Shown here: positions 8,125 through 16,557 of the stretch, in pieces
Layout of the letters: every line of letters starts with the position of its first letter
Position numbering within the stretch: position 1 is the first letter of the stretch
Origin: Brevibacterium casei CIP 102111
Lineage (GTDB): Bacteria; Actinomycetota; Actinomycetes; Actinomycetales; Brevibacteriaceae
Length of the DNA: 64,000 bases
Assembly (NCBI RefSeq): GCF_900169275.1
Contig: NZ_FXZC01000006.1
Coordinates: forward strand, 62,001 to 126,000
Reading direction: 5' to 3'
Made by a program: the position numbers and the translations under genes
The notes under the pieces: generated by a model
The model's input: the letters and a program-made list of their open reading frames with translations, nothing else
Told to the model about the DNA's origin: nothing
Database searches by the model: none

Positions 8125-9822
8125 ATGCAGGACATATGGCCGGTCCTCATCAATGTGGGCCTTGCAATCGTCATTCTCATCGTCACCTGGATCGTCGCCT
8201 CGATCGTCAAATGGGCGATCGCGAAGCTCGTGGCGAAGGTCCCCGCTCTGCAGAGAGACGGGCACAACGGGCAGCAGGTCGGCAGATCCGTCGGTCAGAT
8301 CGCCGGGCTCATCATCTGGATCCTCGGCCTCATCGCCGTCCTCCAGCTCTTCGCCCTCGACCAGGTGCTCACGCCGCTGCAGGGTCTGGCGAACGGGATC
8401 TTCAGCTTCCTGCCTAACATCATCGGCGCGGGCTTCATCTTCCTCATCGGCTACGTCTTCGCGAAGATCGCCAAACAGCTCGTCGTCACCGCGCTCGGCG
8501 CCGTCGACCTGACGAAGATCACCGCGAAGTTCCGCTCCATCGGCGACCGCGCCGTCAGCGTCGCCGACTCCGACGGAGGCTTCCGTCGTCGTGAGGCACC
8601 CGGACAGCAGACCGCCGCCTTCGACCAGGTGCAGCAGGGCGGACCCCAGCAGAGCGGTCCTGCGGGTCCCGGTCAGCCTGGCCCCGGTCAGCAGGGTCGG
8701 GGCCAGCCGGGCTTCGGTCAGCCGGGTCCCGGCCAGACGATGCAGCACGGCCAGCCCGGACAGCCGCCGCAGGGGCATCCGCAGCAGGGCTACCAGGGTC
8801 AGGGTCACCCGCAACAGGGTCACCAGGGTCAGGGTCACCCCGGTCAGTCGATGGGACGGTCACCGGAGGCCGAGGCGAACGCCCGCATCTCCAACCTCGT
8901 CGGCAACGTCGTCTTCGGAATCATCATCATCGTCGTCTCGATCGCCGCACTCCAGGTGCTCGGGATCGCCGCGATCTCCGGCCCTGCGCAGCAGATGCTC
9001 GAGATGTTCCTCAACGCCATTCCGCTCATCGTCGCCGCGGCGATCCTGCTCGCCATCGGATTCGCGATCGCGAAGTTCCTCGGCAACCTCCTCGAGGAGA
9101 TCCTCCGCGGTGTCGGCACCGACCGGGCCATCGAGTCGATCGGCATCGTCCCCGAGGGCACGAGCGCGTCCGCGGTGATCACGAAGATCGTCCAGATCGC
9201 GATCATGATCTTCTTCGCGATCATGGCCACCCGGATGCTCGGCTTCCCGGAGATCACGCGGATCCTCAATGAGATCCTCGCCCTCGGCGGCAGCGTCCTC
9301 TTCGGTGCGGTGATCATCGCAGCGGGCTTCCTCATCGCGGGGATCATCGGGCGGTTCATCACCAACAGCATCGCGAGCAAGGTGCTGCGCTACTCGGCGA
9401 TCGCCCTCTTCATCGCCATGGGTCTGCGCTACATGGGCATCGCCGATTCGATCATCAACCTCGCCTTCGGCGCTGTCGTCATCGGCGGCGCGGCTGCCGC
9501 GGCGCTCGCCTTCGGCCTCGGCGGCCGCAACGCTGCGGCCAGGCTGCTCGACAAGGTCGAGGATGAGGCCGCCGAGGCGGTCGACGCCGCGACCGGTGAC
9601 GCGTCGGCCGATCGCCCCGGTGCCGCCGGCCGACCCGGTGCGGCGTCTGGCCTCGGCCGTACGCCCGGAAGCGGCACCCCCGGCAGCACGCCTGGTGCCG
9701 ACCCGCTCGGCGGTCGCCCCGGCAGCGGTGGTGTCGGCAGCGCTGGTTCCGGAAGCGGGGGAGTGGGCGACGGACCGTTCAGTGACGGCCCGCTGGGCGA
9801 CGGTCCCAACCACAGCAGGTGA
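8125..9822 (+). CDS. Membrane protein with conserved MS-channel-type TM helices
   Basis: 565 aa, not a canonical MscS. It starts with a TM helix (about residues 8-30). The recurrent pattern of a long hydrophobic helix followed by phi-G-phi-phi-phi-A-x-x-L occurs several times (LPNIIGAGFIFLIGYVFAKIAKQLV, LFGAVIIAAGFLIAGIIGRFI), which matches the 'conserved TM helix' repeat (PF05552) of mechanosensitive-channel relatives. Residues about 160-245 are an unusual insertion made almost only of Gly, Gln, Pro and His in imperfect repeats (GQPGPGQ, HPQQGYQGQG). A second Gly/Ser/Pro-rich tail covers the last ~70 residues. GGAG is spaced before the ATG. A channel or osmotic-stress role is inferred from fold only. 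Confidence 0.75.
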   Translation: MQDIWPVLINVGLAIVILIVTWIVASIVKWAIAKLVAKVPALQRDGHNGQQVGRSVGQIAGLIIWILGLIAVLQLFALDQVLTPLQGLANGIFSFLPNIIGAGFIFLIGYVFAKIAKQLVVTALGAVDLTKITAKFRSIGDRAVSVADSDGGFRRREAPGQQTAAFDQVQQGGPQQSGPAGPGQPGPGQQGRGQPGFGQPGPGQTMQHGQPGQPPQGHPQQGYQGQGHPQQGHQGQGHPGQSMGRSPEAEANARISNLVGNVVFGIIIIVVSIAALQVLGIAAISGPAQQMLEMFLNAIPLIVAAAILLAIGFAIAKFLGNLLEEILRGVGTDRAIESIGIVPEGTSASAVITKIVQIAIMIFFAIMATRMLGFPEITRILNEILALGGSVLFGAVIIAAGFLIAGIIGRFITNSIASKVLRYSAIALFIAMGLRYMGIADSIINLAFGAVVIGGAAAAALAFGLGGRNAAARLLDKVEDEAAEAVDAATGDASADRPGAAGRPGAASGLGRTPGSGTPGSTPGADPLGGRPGSGGVGSAGSGSGGVGDGPFSDGPLGDGPNHSR

Positions 9823-9893
9823 GTCGACGCCGCTCTCGGTGCCATCTGCTGGGAGCGGACACCGCTCGGCTGACTTGAGCGACTGCACTGTCA

Positions 9894-9935
9894 ACGGCGC
9901 CGGTGCCTGAGAGCGATCTCGAGCACCGGCGCCGT
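9894..9935 (+). terminator. Strong hairpin after the MS-channel-like gene
   Basis: Perfect 13-bp arms, ACGGCGCCGGTGC at 9894-9906 and its complement at 9923-9935, with a 16-nt loop. It lies about 70 bp past the stop codon and has no U tract, as is common in GC-rich actinomycetes. Confidence 0.6.
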
Positions 9936-9955
9936 CGTGTGCCTGCCGATACGAG

Positions 9956-10009
9956 TCACTTTCCGCCAGACCGGTCGGGTTCCGAACCGACTGATCGGGC
10001 GAAAAGTGA
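9956..10009. repeat. Extended imperfect inverted repeat downstream of lysE
   Basis: Outer arms TCACTTTCCGCC (9956-9967) and GGCGAAAAGTGA (9998-10009) pair with one mismatch, and the loop holds a second inverted repeat (GTCGGGTTC / GAACCGAC). It could be the terminator of the reverse-strand lysE gene. The rest of 9823-10120 shows nothing gene-like. Confidence 0.45.
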
Positions 10010-10120
10010 ATCAAACGCGGCGGGCAGGTGAGCGGCAGGGTCGCGTGGCTGGGCCGGTCCGGTGCTGCGAGTGGCTGGCCCGCGCCCCGTGGCGGGCGGG
10101 TGAGTGCCCCGCAGCCTGCG

Positions 10121-10831
10121 TCACATCGGCAGGGCGGCGACGGTGATGCCCATGACGACGAGGATGCCTGCGGAGACCGCCTCGATCCAGAAGTCGGTGC
10201 TGCGGCGCTGGAGGGCGGCCGCGGCGAGACCGGCGATGAGAGCCAGCATGATCTGGTAGGCGAGGAGGAGGCCGACGACGATCGCGACGAGGAGCACGTA
10301 GTCGGTGCCCGCCGGGGATGCGGGAACGAGGGTCGGCATGACGGCGAGGAAGAAGAGTCCCGCCTTCGGGTTGCTCAGGGAGGAGAGCAGGCCGCGGCGG
10401 TAGGAGATGACCGATCGCAGCTGGCCCCACGGGTGTCCGGCGGTGACCGGGGCCTCGACGAGCGAGCCGTCGGAGACGATGTCGTCGCTGGCCGCGGCGA
10501 TCTCACCGACCGGGCCGAGGGGAGCCCCACGCAGCTCGGAGCGGATCCGCAGTGCCTGCCGGGCGGCGAGGACGCCGAGGAAGCAGAGGTAGGCACCGCC
10601 GACGATCTTGAGCACGAGCAGCGCCGAGGGGTAGGCGGTGAGCAGTGCGGAGATGCCGGTGAGCGCCGCGACCATCCAGATCGTCATGCCCGTGGCCGAA
10701 CCGAGGGAGTAGATGAGCCCTGCCTTGCGGCGCAGCGCCGAGAGCCTGACGGTGAGGATCGTCTCGGGTCCGGGGGTGACGGCGAGGACGGTGGCGGCTC
10801 CGGCGATGGTGATGAGCTCAGGACCGGTCAT
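10121..10831 (-). CDS. LysE/RhtB family amino-acid exporter
   Basis: 236 aa integral membrane protein. The N-terminus GAATVLAVTPGPETILTVRLSALRRKAGLIYSLG matches the LysE/RhtB signature with its conserved T-P-G-P segment, and about six hydrophobic helices follow. The hydrophilic loop between helices 3 and 4 (about residues 95-145) is longer than usual; the conserved NPKAGLFF segment follows it. It probably exports amino acids or related metabolites; the substrate cannot be read from sequence. GGAGGAGTCCC precedes the ATG. A LysR-type gene is divergent 187 bp away, the classical LysG-LysE arrangement. Confidence 0.88.
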   Translation of the reverse strand: MTGPELITIAGAATVLAVTPGPETILTVRLSALRRKAGLIYSLGSATGMTIWMVAALTGISALLTAYPSALLVLKIVGGAYLCFLGVLAARQALRIRSELRGAPLGPVGEIAAASDDIVSDGSLVEAPVTAGHPWGQLRSVISYRRGLLSSLSNPKAGLFFLAVMPTLVPASPAGTDYVLLVAIVVGLLLAYQIMLALIAGLAAAALQRRSTDFWIEAVSAGILVVMGITVAALPM

Positions 10832-10924
10832 GGGACTCCTCCGAATGGTGGTGCGGAACGTGCGGTGGTGCGACTGGTGCGGCGAGGGGTGCTGCGGGGA
10901 TGGGCGCGGTCGTCGACCGCGCCT

Positions 10925-10977
10925 GAATCATTCTCACCCATGTCACGCGTCAGGAAAAGCAATCATTGACGAATGAT
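10925..10977. promoter_or_regulatory. Two palindromes between lysE and lysR
   Basis: GAATCATTC (10925-10933) is a perfect 9-bp palindrome, and ATCATT-GACG-AATGAT (10962-10977) a perfect palindrome with a 4-bp centre; both share the core ATCATT. They lie in the divergent region where a LysR-type regulator is expected to bind. Confidence 0.5.
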
Positions 10978-11005
10978 CATCAGGCCGAACCGAACGATTC
11001 TCGGA

Positions 11006-11011
11006 TAGGCT
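11006..11011 (+). promoter_or_regulatory. -10 box TAGGCT, leaderless lysR-type gene
   Basis: TAGGCT ends 7 nt before the ATG at 11019, leaving no room for a ribosome binding site. Confidence 0.6.
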
Positions 11012-11018
11012 GTCTCCC

Positions 11019-11918
11019 ATGTGGGATCTCCAGCGTCTGCGCGTGTGGCGGGCCGTCGTCGCGACGGGCTCCGTCGTCGCCGCCGCGCGCAGCCTCAACT
11101 ACACCCCGGCCACCGTCAGTCAGCACATCACGACGCTGCAGAAGGCCGTCGGCGCCCCGCTCTATCGGAGATCGGGCCGGGGCATCGAGGTGACCGAGCT
11201 CGGTCGCAGGCTCGCCGAGGAGTCCGCCGACGTCTTCACCGGCCTCGGTCGCCTCGACAGCCTCGTCGAGAGCTACCGCACGGTCTCGCGTCCACGCATG
11301 CGCATCGCGGCCTTCACCTCGTTCAACGCCGTCCTCCTGCCCGACATCATCGCCCCCGTCGCGCTCGCGCATGAGGACCTGCGCTTCGACATCCAGCTCA
11401 ACGAGCCCGCAAAGGTCCGGCGCAGCCACTGCACGATCGAGATCCGCAACGAAGTCCCCCAGGATGAGGAGGTGCACCTGCCGGGGATGTCGCGGACGGT
11501 GCTCTTCGACGACGACTACCGGGTCGTCGTCTCCACCCGCCATCCCTTCGCACAGCGGGGGTCCGTGCCCTTCTACGAACTCGCCGCCGAACGGTGGGTC
11601 GACTACGACCTGTGGAGCGGGCCGACGAGCCGCGTCGTCGAACTCGCGTGCGCCGCCGCCGGGTTCGAACCGACGATGTTCGCCGCCTCCGAGGACGACG
11701 ACGCCGCCCTCGCCCTCGTCGGCGCGAACCTCGCCATCACCGTCCTTCCTCGGCTCTCGACCGTCCACCTGCCCGCCGGTCTCACCGCCGTCGACCTCAC
11801 CGATCCCGTCCCCGTCCGCCGGGTCGTCATGCACGTCCGCGACCGGGAGGCGCACCTACCGCATGTGCGGGCCTTCGCCTCCGCCGCCGAGGCGGTCGCC
11901 GCCGACCGCGTCCCCTGA
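11019..11918 (+). CDS. LysR-family transcriptional regulator
   Basis: 299 aa. The N-terminal helix-turn-helix spans about residues 1-62 (LRVWRAVVATGSVVAAARSLNYTPATVSQHITTLQKAVGAPLYRRSGRGIEVTELG), followed by a substrate-binding domain. The motif with tyrosine and proline after the first HTH helix is seen in actinobacterial LysR proteins. Divergence from the LysE exporter suggests that it activates export when its amino-acid ligand builds up (inference from the LysG/LysE precedent). The mRNA appears leaderless, which fixes the ATG at 11019. Confidence 0.9.
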   Translation: MWDLQRLRVWRAVVATGSVVAAARSLNYTPATVSQHITTLQKAVGAPLYRRSGRGIEVTELGRRLAEESADVFTGLGRLDSLVESYRTVSRPRMRIAAFTSFNAVLLPDIIAPVALAHEDLRFDIQLNEPAKVRRSHCTIEIRNEVPQDEEVHLPGMSRTVLFDDDYRVVVSTRHPFAQRGSVPFYELAAERWVDYDLWSGPTSRVVELACAAAGFEPTMFAASEDDDAALALVGANLAITVLPRLSTVHLPAGLTAVDLTDPVPVRRVVMHVRDREAHLPHVRAFASAAEAVAADRVP

Positions 11919-12021
11919 GAACCAGCCCGCACCGTTACCTGGAGCTGCGTCGTCCGCCTTGCCATCCGTGCCCCGCGCCCTGTCTCACGCGTCACACCGC
12001 GGGTTGCGCTTCGTACCTCTC

Positions 12022-12078
12022 ACCGCACGTCGCACCTGTGACCGCACGTCCTCCGCTGCACCGCACGTCCTACCCGCA
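12022..12078 (+). repeat. Three tandem 19-bp units with core ACCGCACGTC
   Basis: ACCGCACGTC begins at 12022, 12041 and 12060, an exact 19-bp period; the remaining 9 bp of each unit vary. The constant core with variable remainder looks iteron-like rather than like simple slippage. Confidence 0.7.
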
Positions 12079-12188
12079 GCGGTGCCCACGAGGTGGATCC
12101 GAGCCGAAACCGGGCTCAGAATCGCATCGGATCCTCCTCGGGGAGGCGCCGGCGCGGCCGCGAGCGGGCCAAGGCGCGGCCGCAGCGT

Positions 12189-12232
12189 GATCCCAGCGCG
12201 GCCCCGGCGCGATCCCGGCCTGGCCCCAGCGC
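12189..12232 (+). repeat. Degenerate 22-bp tandem pair
   Basis: Two 22-bp units (12189-12210 and 12211-12232), both starting GATCCC and ending GCGC, differ at a few positions. Confidence 0.5.
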
Positions 12233-12315
12233 GGCCCCCGAAACGCGGCCCACGCGAGTCCCGAGCACCGCTCCAGCCTCACAGCTGCCTGAGACCCGGC
12301 TGAGCCCCGGTGGGA

Positions 12316-12321
12316 TAGGCT
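12316..12321 (+). promoter_or_regulatory. -10 box TAGGCT, leaderless guaB3
   Basis: TAGGCT ends 6 nt before the GTG at 12328. A GTG at 12322 directly abuts the box and cannot be the start if this is the promoter. Confidence 0.6.
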
Positions 12322-12327
12322 GTGCGC

Positions 12328-13461
12328 GTGAGTTCTGAAATCGAGATCGGCAAAGGCAAGCGCGGTCGTCGCGGGTATTCGCTCGACGACATCGCGATCA
12401 TCCCCGCACGTCGCACGCGCGACCCCGAGGACGTCTCCCTGTCGTGGCAGATCGATGCCTACCACTTCGATCTCCCCTTCATCGGCGCTCCCATGGACTC
12501 CGCGATGTCCCCGGACACCGCGATCTCCCTCGGCAGGCTCGGCGGCCTCGGCGTCCTCGACCTCGAAGGCCTGTGGACCCGCTATGAGGATCCCGCCCCC
12601 CTGCTCGCGGAGATCGCCCAGCTGCCCGGTGACATGGCGACCGCCCGGATGCAGGAGCTCTACTCGGAGCCGATCCGCGCCGACCTCATCACCGCCCGCC
12701 TCGAGGAGATCCGCGAAGCGGGCGTCACCGTGGCCGGTGCCCTGACCCCGCAGCGGACCCAGCAGTTCTACAAGACCGTCGTCGATGCCGGCGTCGACAT
12801 CTTCGTCATCCGCGGCACGACCGTCTCGGCCGAGCACGTCTCCTCGCAGGCCGAGCCTCTCAACCTCAAGCAGTTCATCTACGAACTCGACGTCCCCGTC
12901 ATCGTCGGCGGTGCCGCGACGTACACGGCCGCCCTCCACCTCATGCGCACCGGTGCGGCCGGCGTCCTCGTCGGCTTCGGCGGGGGAGCGGCGGCGACGA
13001 CGCGGCGCACGCTGGGCATCCACGCACCCATGGCCACGGCCATCGCCGACGTCCACGCCGCCAGGCGTGACTACATGGACGAGTCCGGCGGCCGCTACGT
13101 CCATGTCATCGCCGACGGTGGACTGGGCACGAGCGGGGAGATCGTCAAGGCCTTCGGCGTCGGCGCCGACGCCGTCATGCTCGGCACCGCCCTCGCCCGC
13201 GCCACCGAGGCGCCCGGGCGCGGGATGCACTGGGGCGCCGAGGCCCACCACCCGCAGCTGCCGCGCGGCCACCGCGTCGAGCTCGGCACCGTCGGCAGCC
13301 TCGAGCAGGTCCTCTTCGGCCCCGGGCGCACGGCGATCGGCGAGCTCAACCTCGCCGGTGCTCTGCGCCGGGCGCTCGCGACCACCGGGTACGTCGACCT
13401 CAAGGAGTTCCAGCGCGTCGACGTCACCGTCTCGCCCTACCAGCCTGGATCGGTGGTCTGA
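12328..13461 (+). CDS. guaB3: GuaB3-type IMP dehydrogenase-family protein
   Basis: 377 aa, shorter than true IMP dehydrogenase and without the CBS pair. The N-terminus GKGKRGRRGYSLDDIAIIPARRTRDPEDVSLSW and FDLPFIGAPMDSAMSP are typical of the actinobacterial GuaB3 paralogue. A TIM-barrel phosphate-binding region, VIADGGLGTSGEIVKAFGVGADAVMLG, is present. The catalytic-loop cysteine of IMPDH is not apparent, as in other GuaB3 proteins. A role in purine-nucleotide metabolism is assumed from homology and from guaA 1.5 kb downstream; the activity of the family is unsettled. The start is set by the -10 box at 12316-12321. Confidence 0.9.
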   Translation: MSSEIEIGKGKRGRRGYSLDDIAIIPARRTRDPEDVSLSWQIDAYHFDLPFIGAPMDSAMSPDTAISLGRLGGLGVLDLEGLWTRYEDPAPLLAEIAQLPGDMATARMQELYSEPIRADLITARLEEIREAGVTVAGALTPQRTQQFYKTVVDAGVDIFVIRGTTVSAEHVSSQAEPLNLKQFIYELDVPVIVGGAATYTAALHLMRTGAAGVLVGFGGGAAATTRRTLGIHAPMATAIADVHAARRDYMDESGGRYVHVIADGGLGTSGEIVKAFGVGADAVMLGTALARATEAPGRGMHWGAEAHHPQLPRGHRVELGTVGSLEQVLFGPGRTAIGELNLAGALRRALATTGYVDLKEFQRVDVTVSPYQPGSVV

Positions 13462-13462
13462 T

Positions 13463-14425
13463 CTGTTCCGTCTGGCCCTCACTCCCAAATGGCTGGGGTC
13501 GCTGCTCTTCGTGCTCGTCCTCGTCAGCTGCTTCGTCGGCCTCTCGGCGTGGCAGGTCGACCGGGCGCAGCACAAGAACGACGTCGTCGCGGCCGCAGAC
13601 GTCGATGAGCTCAAACCGTTCAACGACGTCATGGGCGCGCAGGCGCCGATGCCCGGCATCCTCGCCGACCAGCGGGTCTCGCTGACCGGCCGGTGGCTGC
13701 CCGACGCCCAGGTCGTCCTGCCCGGACGGGTCCAGGACGGTCAGGAGGGCTACTGGGTGGTGACGATGTTCGCTCCCGACGGCGCCCGCCTCGGCGAGGG
13801 AGCGGTCGCGGACACCGAGGGCAAGACGATCGCCATCCCCGTCGTGCGCGGCTTCACCACCGATGAGACCACGGCGATGAACTCCCGTGCCGCGGAGGGG
13901 TCGGTCGAGATGGAGGCCCGGATCGGACCCGTCGAGGGTCCCGAACCCGGATCGGACCTGCCCGAGGGGCAGGTGCGCACGGTTTCGACCTCGCAGCTGA
14001 TCAACCTCTTCCCCGACCTCCTCACCTACTCGGGATTCCTCATTCCCGAGACCGAGGCCGGCGCAGGCGCCTCGGTGGGCACCGGCGGACTCGTCCAGGT
14101 GCCGACGACGACGACCCGCGACGAGGGCGGATTCGACATCCAGTCGGCCGTCTACGCGATCGAATGGCTGATCTTCGCAGCGATGGCCCTCTACATGTGG
14201 TGGCAGCTGCTCCGTGACGACTACCTCGGCCGCCGCCTCGGCGACGGAGATCCGCAGGGCTCGACAGGCGACGTCGAGTACGTCGTCGTCAAGCCCGCAG
14301 GCGAGTCGCGGATCGACCCCGAGGTGATGTCCGGGCTCACCGGACTGCCCGCACACCGGCACGGCGGGACGAAGCCGCGCAGGCACCGAGACCAGAGAAC
14401 ACCGACCGGAGGACCCGAAGCGTGA
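13463..14425 (+). CDS. SURF1 family protein with apparent CTG start
   Basis: 320 aa cytochrome-oxidase assembly factor of the SURF1 family: N-terminal TM helix (about residues 10-30: SLLFVLVLVSCFVGLSAWQVDRAQHKN), large extracytoplasmic domain with RVSLTGRWLPDAQVVLPGR and VVRGF, and a second TM helix near residue 240 (AIEWLIFAAMALYMWWQLLRDD). No ATG, GTG or TTG exists in frame between the upstream guaB3 stop and the first TM helix. CTG at 13463 gives FRLALTPKWLG, the expected SURF1 N-terminus, and follows guaB3 by 1 bp, with GGTGG about 6 nt upstream. CTG initiation is therefore proposed; a sequence error is the alternative. Confidence 0.8.
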   Translation: MFRLALTPKWLGSLLFVLVLVSCFVGLSAWQVDRAQHKNDVVAAADVDELKPFNDVMGAQAPMPGILADQRVSLTGRWLPDAQVVLPGRVQDGQEGYWVVTMFAPDGARLGEGAVADTEGKTIAIPVVRGFTTDETTAMNSRAAEGSVEMEARIGPVEGPEPGSDLPEGQVRTVSTSQLINLFPDLLTYSGFLIPETEAGAGASVGTGGLVQVPTTTTRDEGGFDIQSAVYAIEWLIFAAMALYMWWQLLRDDYLGRRLGDGDPQGSTGDVEYVVVKPAGESRIDPEVMSGLTGLPAHRHGGTKPRRHRDQRTPTGGPEA

Positions 14426-14856
14426 GCGACGACCCGAACCTCGATTCCCGCCCCGAGATCGATGAGGCCAACGTGTGGAGCGTCAAGCGCTTCACCTCGG
14501 CGCGCAATGCGCTGAAGTTCTACCGTGTGATGGCGATCATCACGGGCACCATGCTCATGATCCTCACGGTCGAGATGATCTACAAGTACCTCATCGCCGC
14601 CGACCCGAAGACCGCGCTGATGTTCGGCGACTTCAACCTCGCCGCCGCGATCGCCATCAGCCACGGCTGGTGCTACGTCGTCTACCTCATCGGCTGCTTC
14701 TGGCTCAACCAGCAGATGCGCTGGAGCCTCGGCCGCTACCTCGTCCTCGCGCTCGCCGGCGTCGTGCCCGTGATGTCGTTCATCCTCGAACGCCGCATCC
14801 ACCGTCAGGTCGAAGCCGAACTCGCCGCAGCGGTCGTCGTCGCCCCGAAGAGCTGA
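14422..14856 (+). CDS. DUF3817 integral membrane protein
   Basis: 144 aa with three or four hydrophobic helices: LKFYRVMAIITGTMLMILTVEMIYKY, AIAISHGWCYVVYLIGCFWL and YLVLALAGVVPVMSFILERR. The arrangement and the H-G-W-x-Y-V-x-Y motif are those of the DUF3817 family (YdzA-like) widespread in actinobacteria. It overlaps the SURF1 stop by 4 bp (GTGA), with GGAGG upstream, so it is co-translated. Function unknown; the neighbourhood (SURF1, guaB3, guaA) is a conserved actinobacterial context from memory. Confidence 0.85.
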   Translation: MSDDPNLDSRPEIDEANVWSVKRFTSARNALKFYRVMAIITGTMLMILTVEMIYKYLIAADPKTALMFGDFNLAAAIAISHGWCYVVYLIGCFWLNQQMRWSLGRYLVLALAGVVPVMSFILERRIHRQVEAELAAAVVVAPKS

Positions 14857-14877
14857 GACCCGCCCCGAAGAGCTGAG
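14841..14877 (+). repeat. 17-bp direct duplication spanning the DUF3817 stop codon
   Basis: CGCCCCGAAGAGCTGAG occurs at 14841-14857 and 14861-14877. The first copy encodes the last residues and the TGA stop; the second lies in the untranslated spacer. Confidence 0.8.
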
Positions 14878-14956
14878 CCGAGTCCCGGCATCGAGCCTCG
14901 GAGCAGGCGTCGAAGTGCGCCCGAACCCGCGGTTCGGGAGGTGCGCCGACGCCGTC

Positions 14957-14962
14957 TAGAAT
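14957..14962 (+). promoter_or_regulatory. -10 box TAGAAT, leaderless guaA
   Basis: TAGAAT ends 7 nt before the ATG at 14970; the gap TGGGCGC holds no Shine-Dalgarno sequence. Confidence 0.65.
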
Positions 14963-14969
14963 TGGGCGC

Positions 14970-16550
14970 ATGACGCAAACCCAGAGCACACAGGTGCCTC
15001 CTGTCCTCGTGGTCGACTTCGGCGCGCAGTACGCGCAGCTCATCGCCCGCCGGATCCGCGAGGCGGGACTGTATTCCGAGATCATCGCCCATGACGCCCC
15101 GGCGGCCGAGTTCGCGGCCAAGAACCCGGTGGCCATCGTGCTCTCCGGTGGACCCTCGAGCGTCAACGACGAGGCCGCCCCGCCCTTCGACACGGCCGTC
15201 TTCGACCTCGGGGTGCCGACGATGGGCATCTGCTACGGCTTCCAGCTCATGTCGACGAGCCTCGGCGGACGGGTGGCGAAGACCGACAAGCGCGAGTACG
15301 GGTCGACCCCGGTCACCGTCGCCGACCAGGGGGCGCTGCTCGCCGAGACGCCCGACGCCTACAAGGTCTGGATGTCCCACGGGGACTCCGTCGCCGAGGC
15401 GCCCGCGGACTTCACGGTCCTCGCCTCGACCCCCGACACCCCGGTCGCGGCCTTCGAGCACCCCGAGCGCCGCTTCGCCGGCGTCCAGTGGCACCCCGAG
15501 GTCCTCCACTCCGAGAACGGGCAGAAGATCCTCGAGAACTTCCTCTACCGCGTCGCCGGCCTCGACGCCGACTGGACGAACGAGTCCGTCATCGACGAGC
15601 AGGTCGAACTCATCCGCAACCGGGTCGGCGACAAGCAGGTCATCTGCGCGCTCTCGGGCGGAGTCGACTCTTCGGTCGCCGCCGCCCTCGTCCACAAGGC
15701 CATCGGCGACCAGCTCACGTGCGTCTTCGTCGACCACGGACTGCTGCGCGAAGGCGAGCGGGAACAGGTCGAGAACGACTACGTCGACTCGATCGGCGTC
15801 CGGCTCGTCACCGTCGACGCCCGGGAGCGGTTCCTCACCCAGCTCGCCGGGGTCACCGACCCGGAGGAGAAGCGGAAGATCATCGGCCGCGAGTTCATCC
15901 GCACCTTCGAGCAGGCCGCTGCCGAACTCGTCCGCGAGGCCAAGGACGAGGGCGAGGAGATCGGCTTCCTCGTCCAGGGCACCCTCTACCCCGACGTCGT
16001 CGAATCCGGCGGCGGTTCGGGCACGGCGAACATCAAGAGCCACCACAACGTCGGCGGTCTGCCCGAGGACATCCAGTTCCAGCTCATCGAACCCCTGCGC
16101 ACCCTGTTCAAGGACGAGGTGCGCTCGATCGGCCGCGAGCTCGGCGTGCCCGAGGCGATCGTCTCCCGCCAGCCGTTCCCCGGACCGGGACTCGGCATCC
16201 GCATCATCGGCGAGGTCACCGAGGACCGTCTCGCGATCCTCCGCCGGGCCGACGCCATCGCCCGCGAGGAGCTGACGAAGGCCGGCCTCGACGCCGAGAT
16301 CTGGCAGTGCCCCGTCGTCCTCCTCGCCGACGTCCGCTCCGTCGGCGTCCAGGGCGACGGCCGGACCTACGGCCACCCCGTCGTCCTCCGCCCCGTCTCG
16401 AGCGAGGACGCGATGACCGCCGACTGGACGCGGATCCCCTACGACACGCTCTCGGTGATCTCGAACCGGATCACCAACGAGGTCGACGACATCAACCGCG
16501 TCGTCCTCGACGTCACCTCGAAGCCCCCGGGCACGATCGAATGGGAGTGA
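14970..16550 (+). CDS. guaA: GMP synthase (glutamine-hydrolysing)
   Basis: 526 aa, converts XMP to GMP with glutamine and ATP. N-terminal class I amidotransferase domain: [10 protein letters not shown], nucleophile Cys88 in GICYGFQ and the [10 protein letters not shown] catalytic His/Glu region. Then the ATP pyrophosphatase domain with the PP-loop [14 protein letters not shown], and the C-terminal dimerisation domain ending in [26 protein letters not shown], the standard family end. Full length. The gene stands alone behind a leaderless promoter and is followed by a hairpin. Confidence 0.98.
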   Translation: MTQTQSTQVPPVLVVDFGAQYAQLIARRIREAGLYSEIIAHDAPAAEFAAKNPVAIVLSGGPSSVNDEAAPPFDTAVFDLGVPTMGICYGFQLMSTSLGGRVAKTDKREYGSTPVTVADQGALLAETPDAYKVWMSHGDSVAEAPADFTVLASTPDTPVAAFEHPERRFAGVQWHPEVLHSENGQKILENFLYRVAGLDADWTNESVIDEQVELIRNRVGDKQVICALSGGVDSSVAAALVHKAIGDQLTCVFVDHGLLREGEREQVENDYVDSIGVRLVTVDARERFLTQLAGVTDPEEKRKIIGREFIRTFEQAAAELVREAKDEGEEIGFLVQGTLYPDVVESGGGSGTANIKSHHNVGGLPEDIQFQLIEPLRTLFKDEVRSIGRELGVPEAIVSRQPFPGPGLGIRIIGEVTEDRLAILRRADAIAREELTKAGLDAEIWQCPVVLLADVRSVGVQGDGRTYGHPVVLRPVSSEDAMTADWTRIPYDTLSVISNRITNEVDDINRVVLDVTSKPPGTIEWE

Positions 16551-16557
16551 GCACCGC

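Larger units (their letters stand above)
11919..12327. other. Repeat-rich spacer before guaB3
   Basis: 409 bp with no gene I can support. It contains a three-unit 19-bp array (12022-12078), then a GC-rich stretch with a degenerate 22-bp tandem pair (12189-12232), and ends with the -10 box of guaB3. The forward frames crossing it are extensions of LysR-gene shadows rich in Arg, Pro and Ser. Confidence 0.6.
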
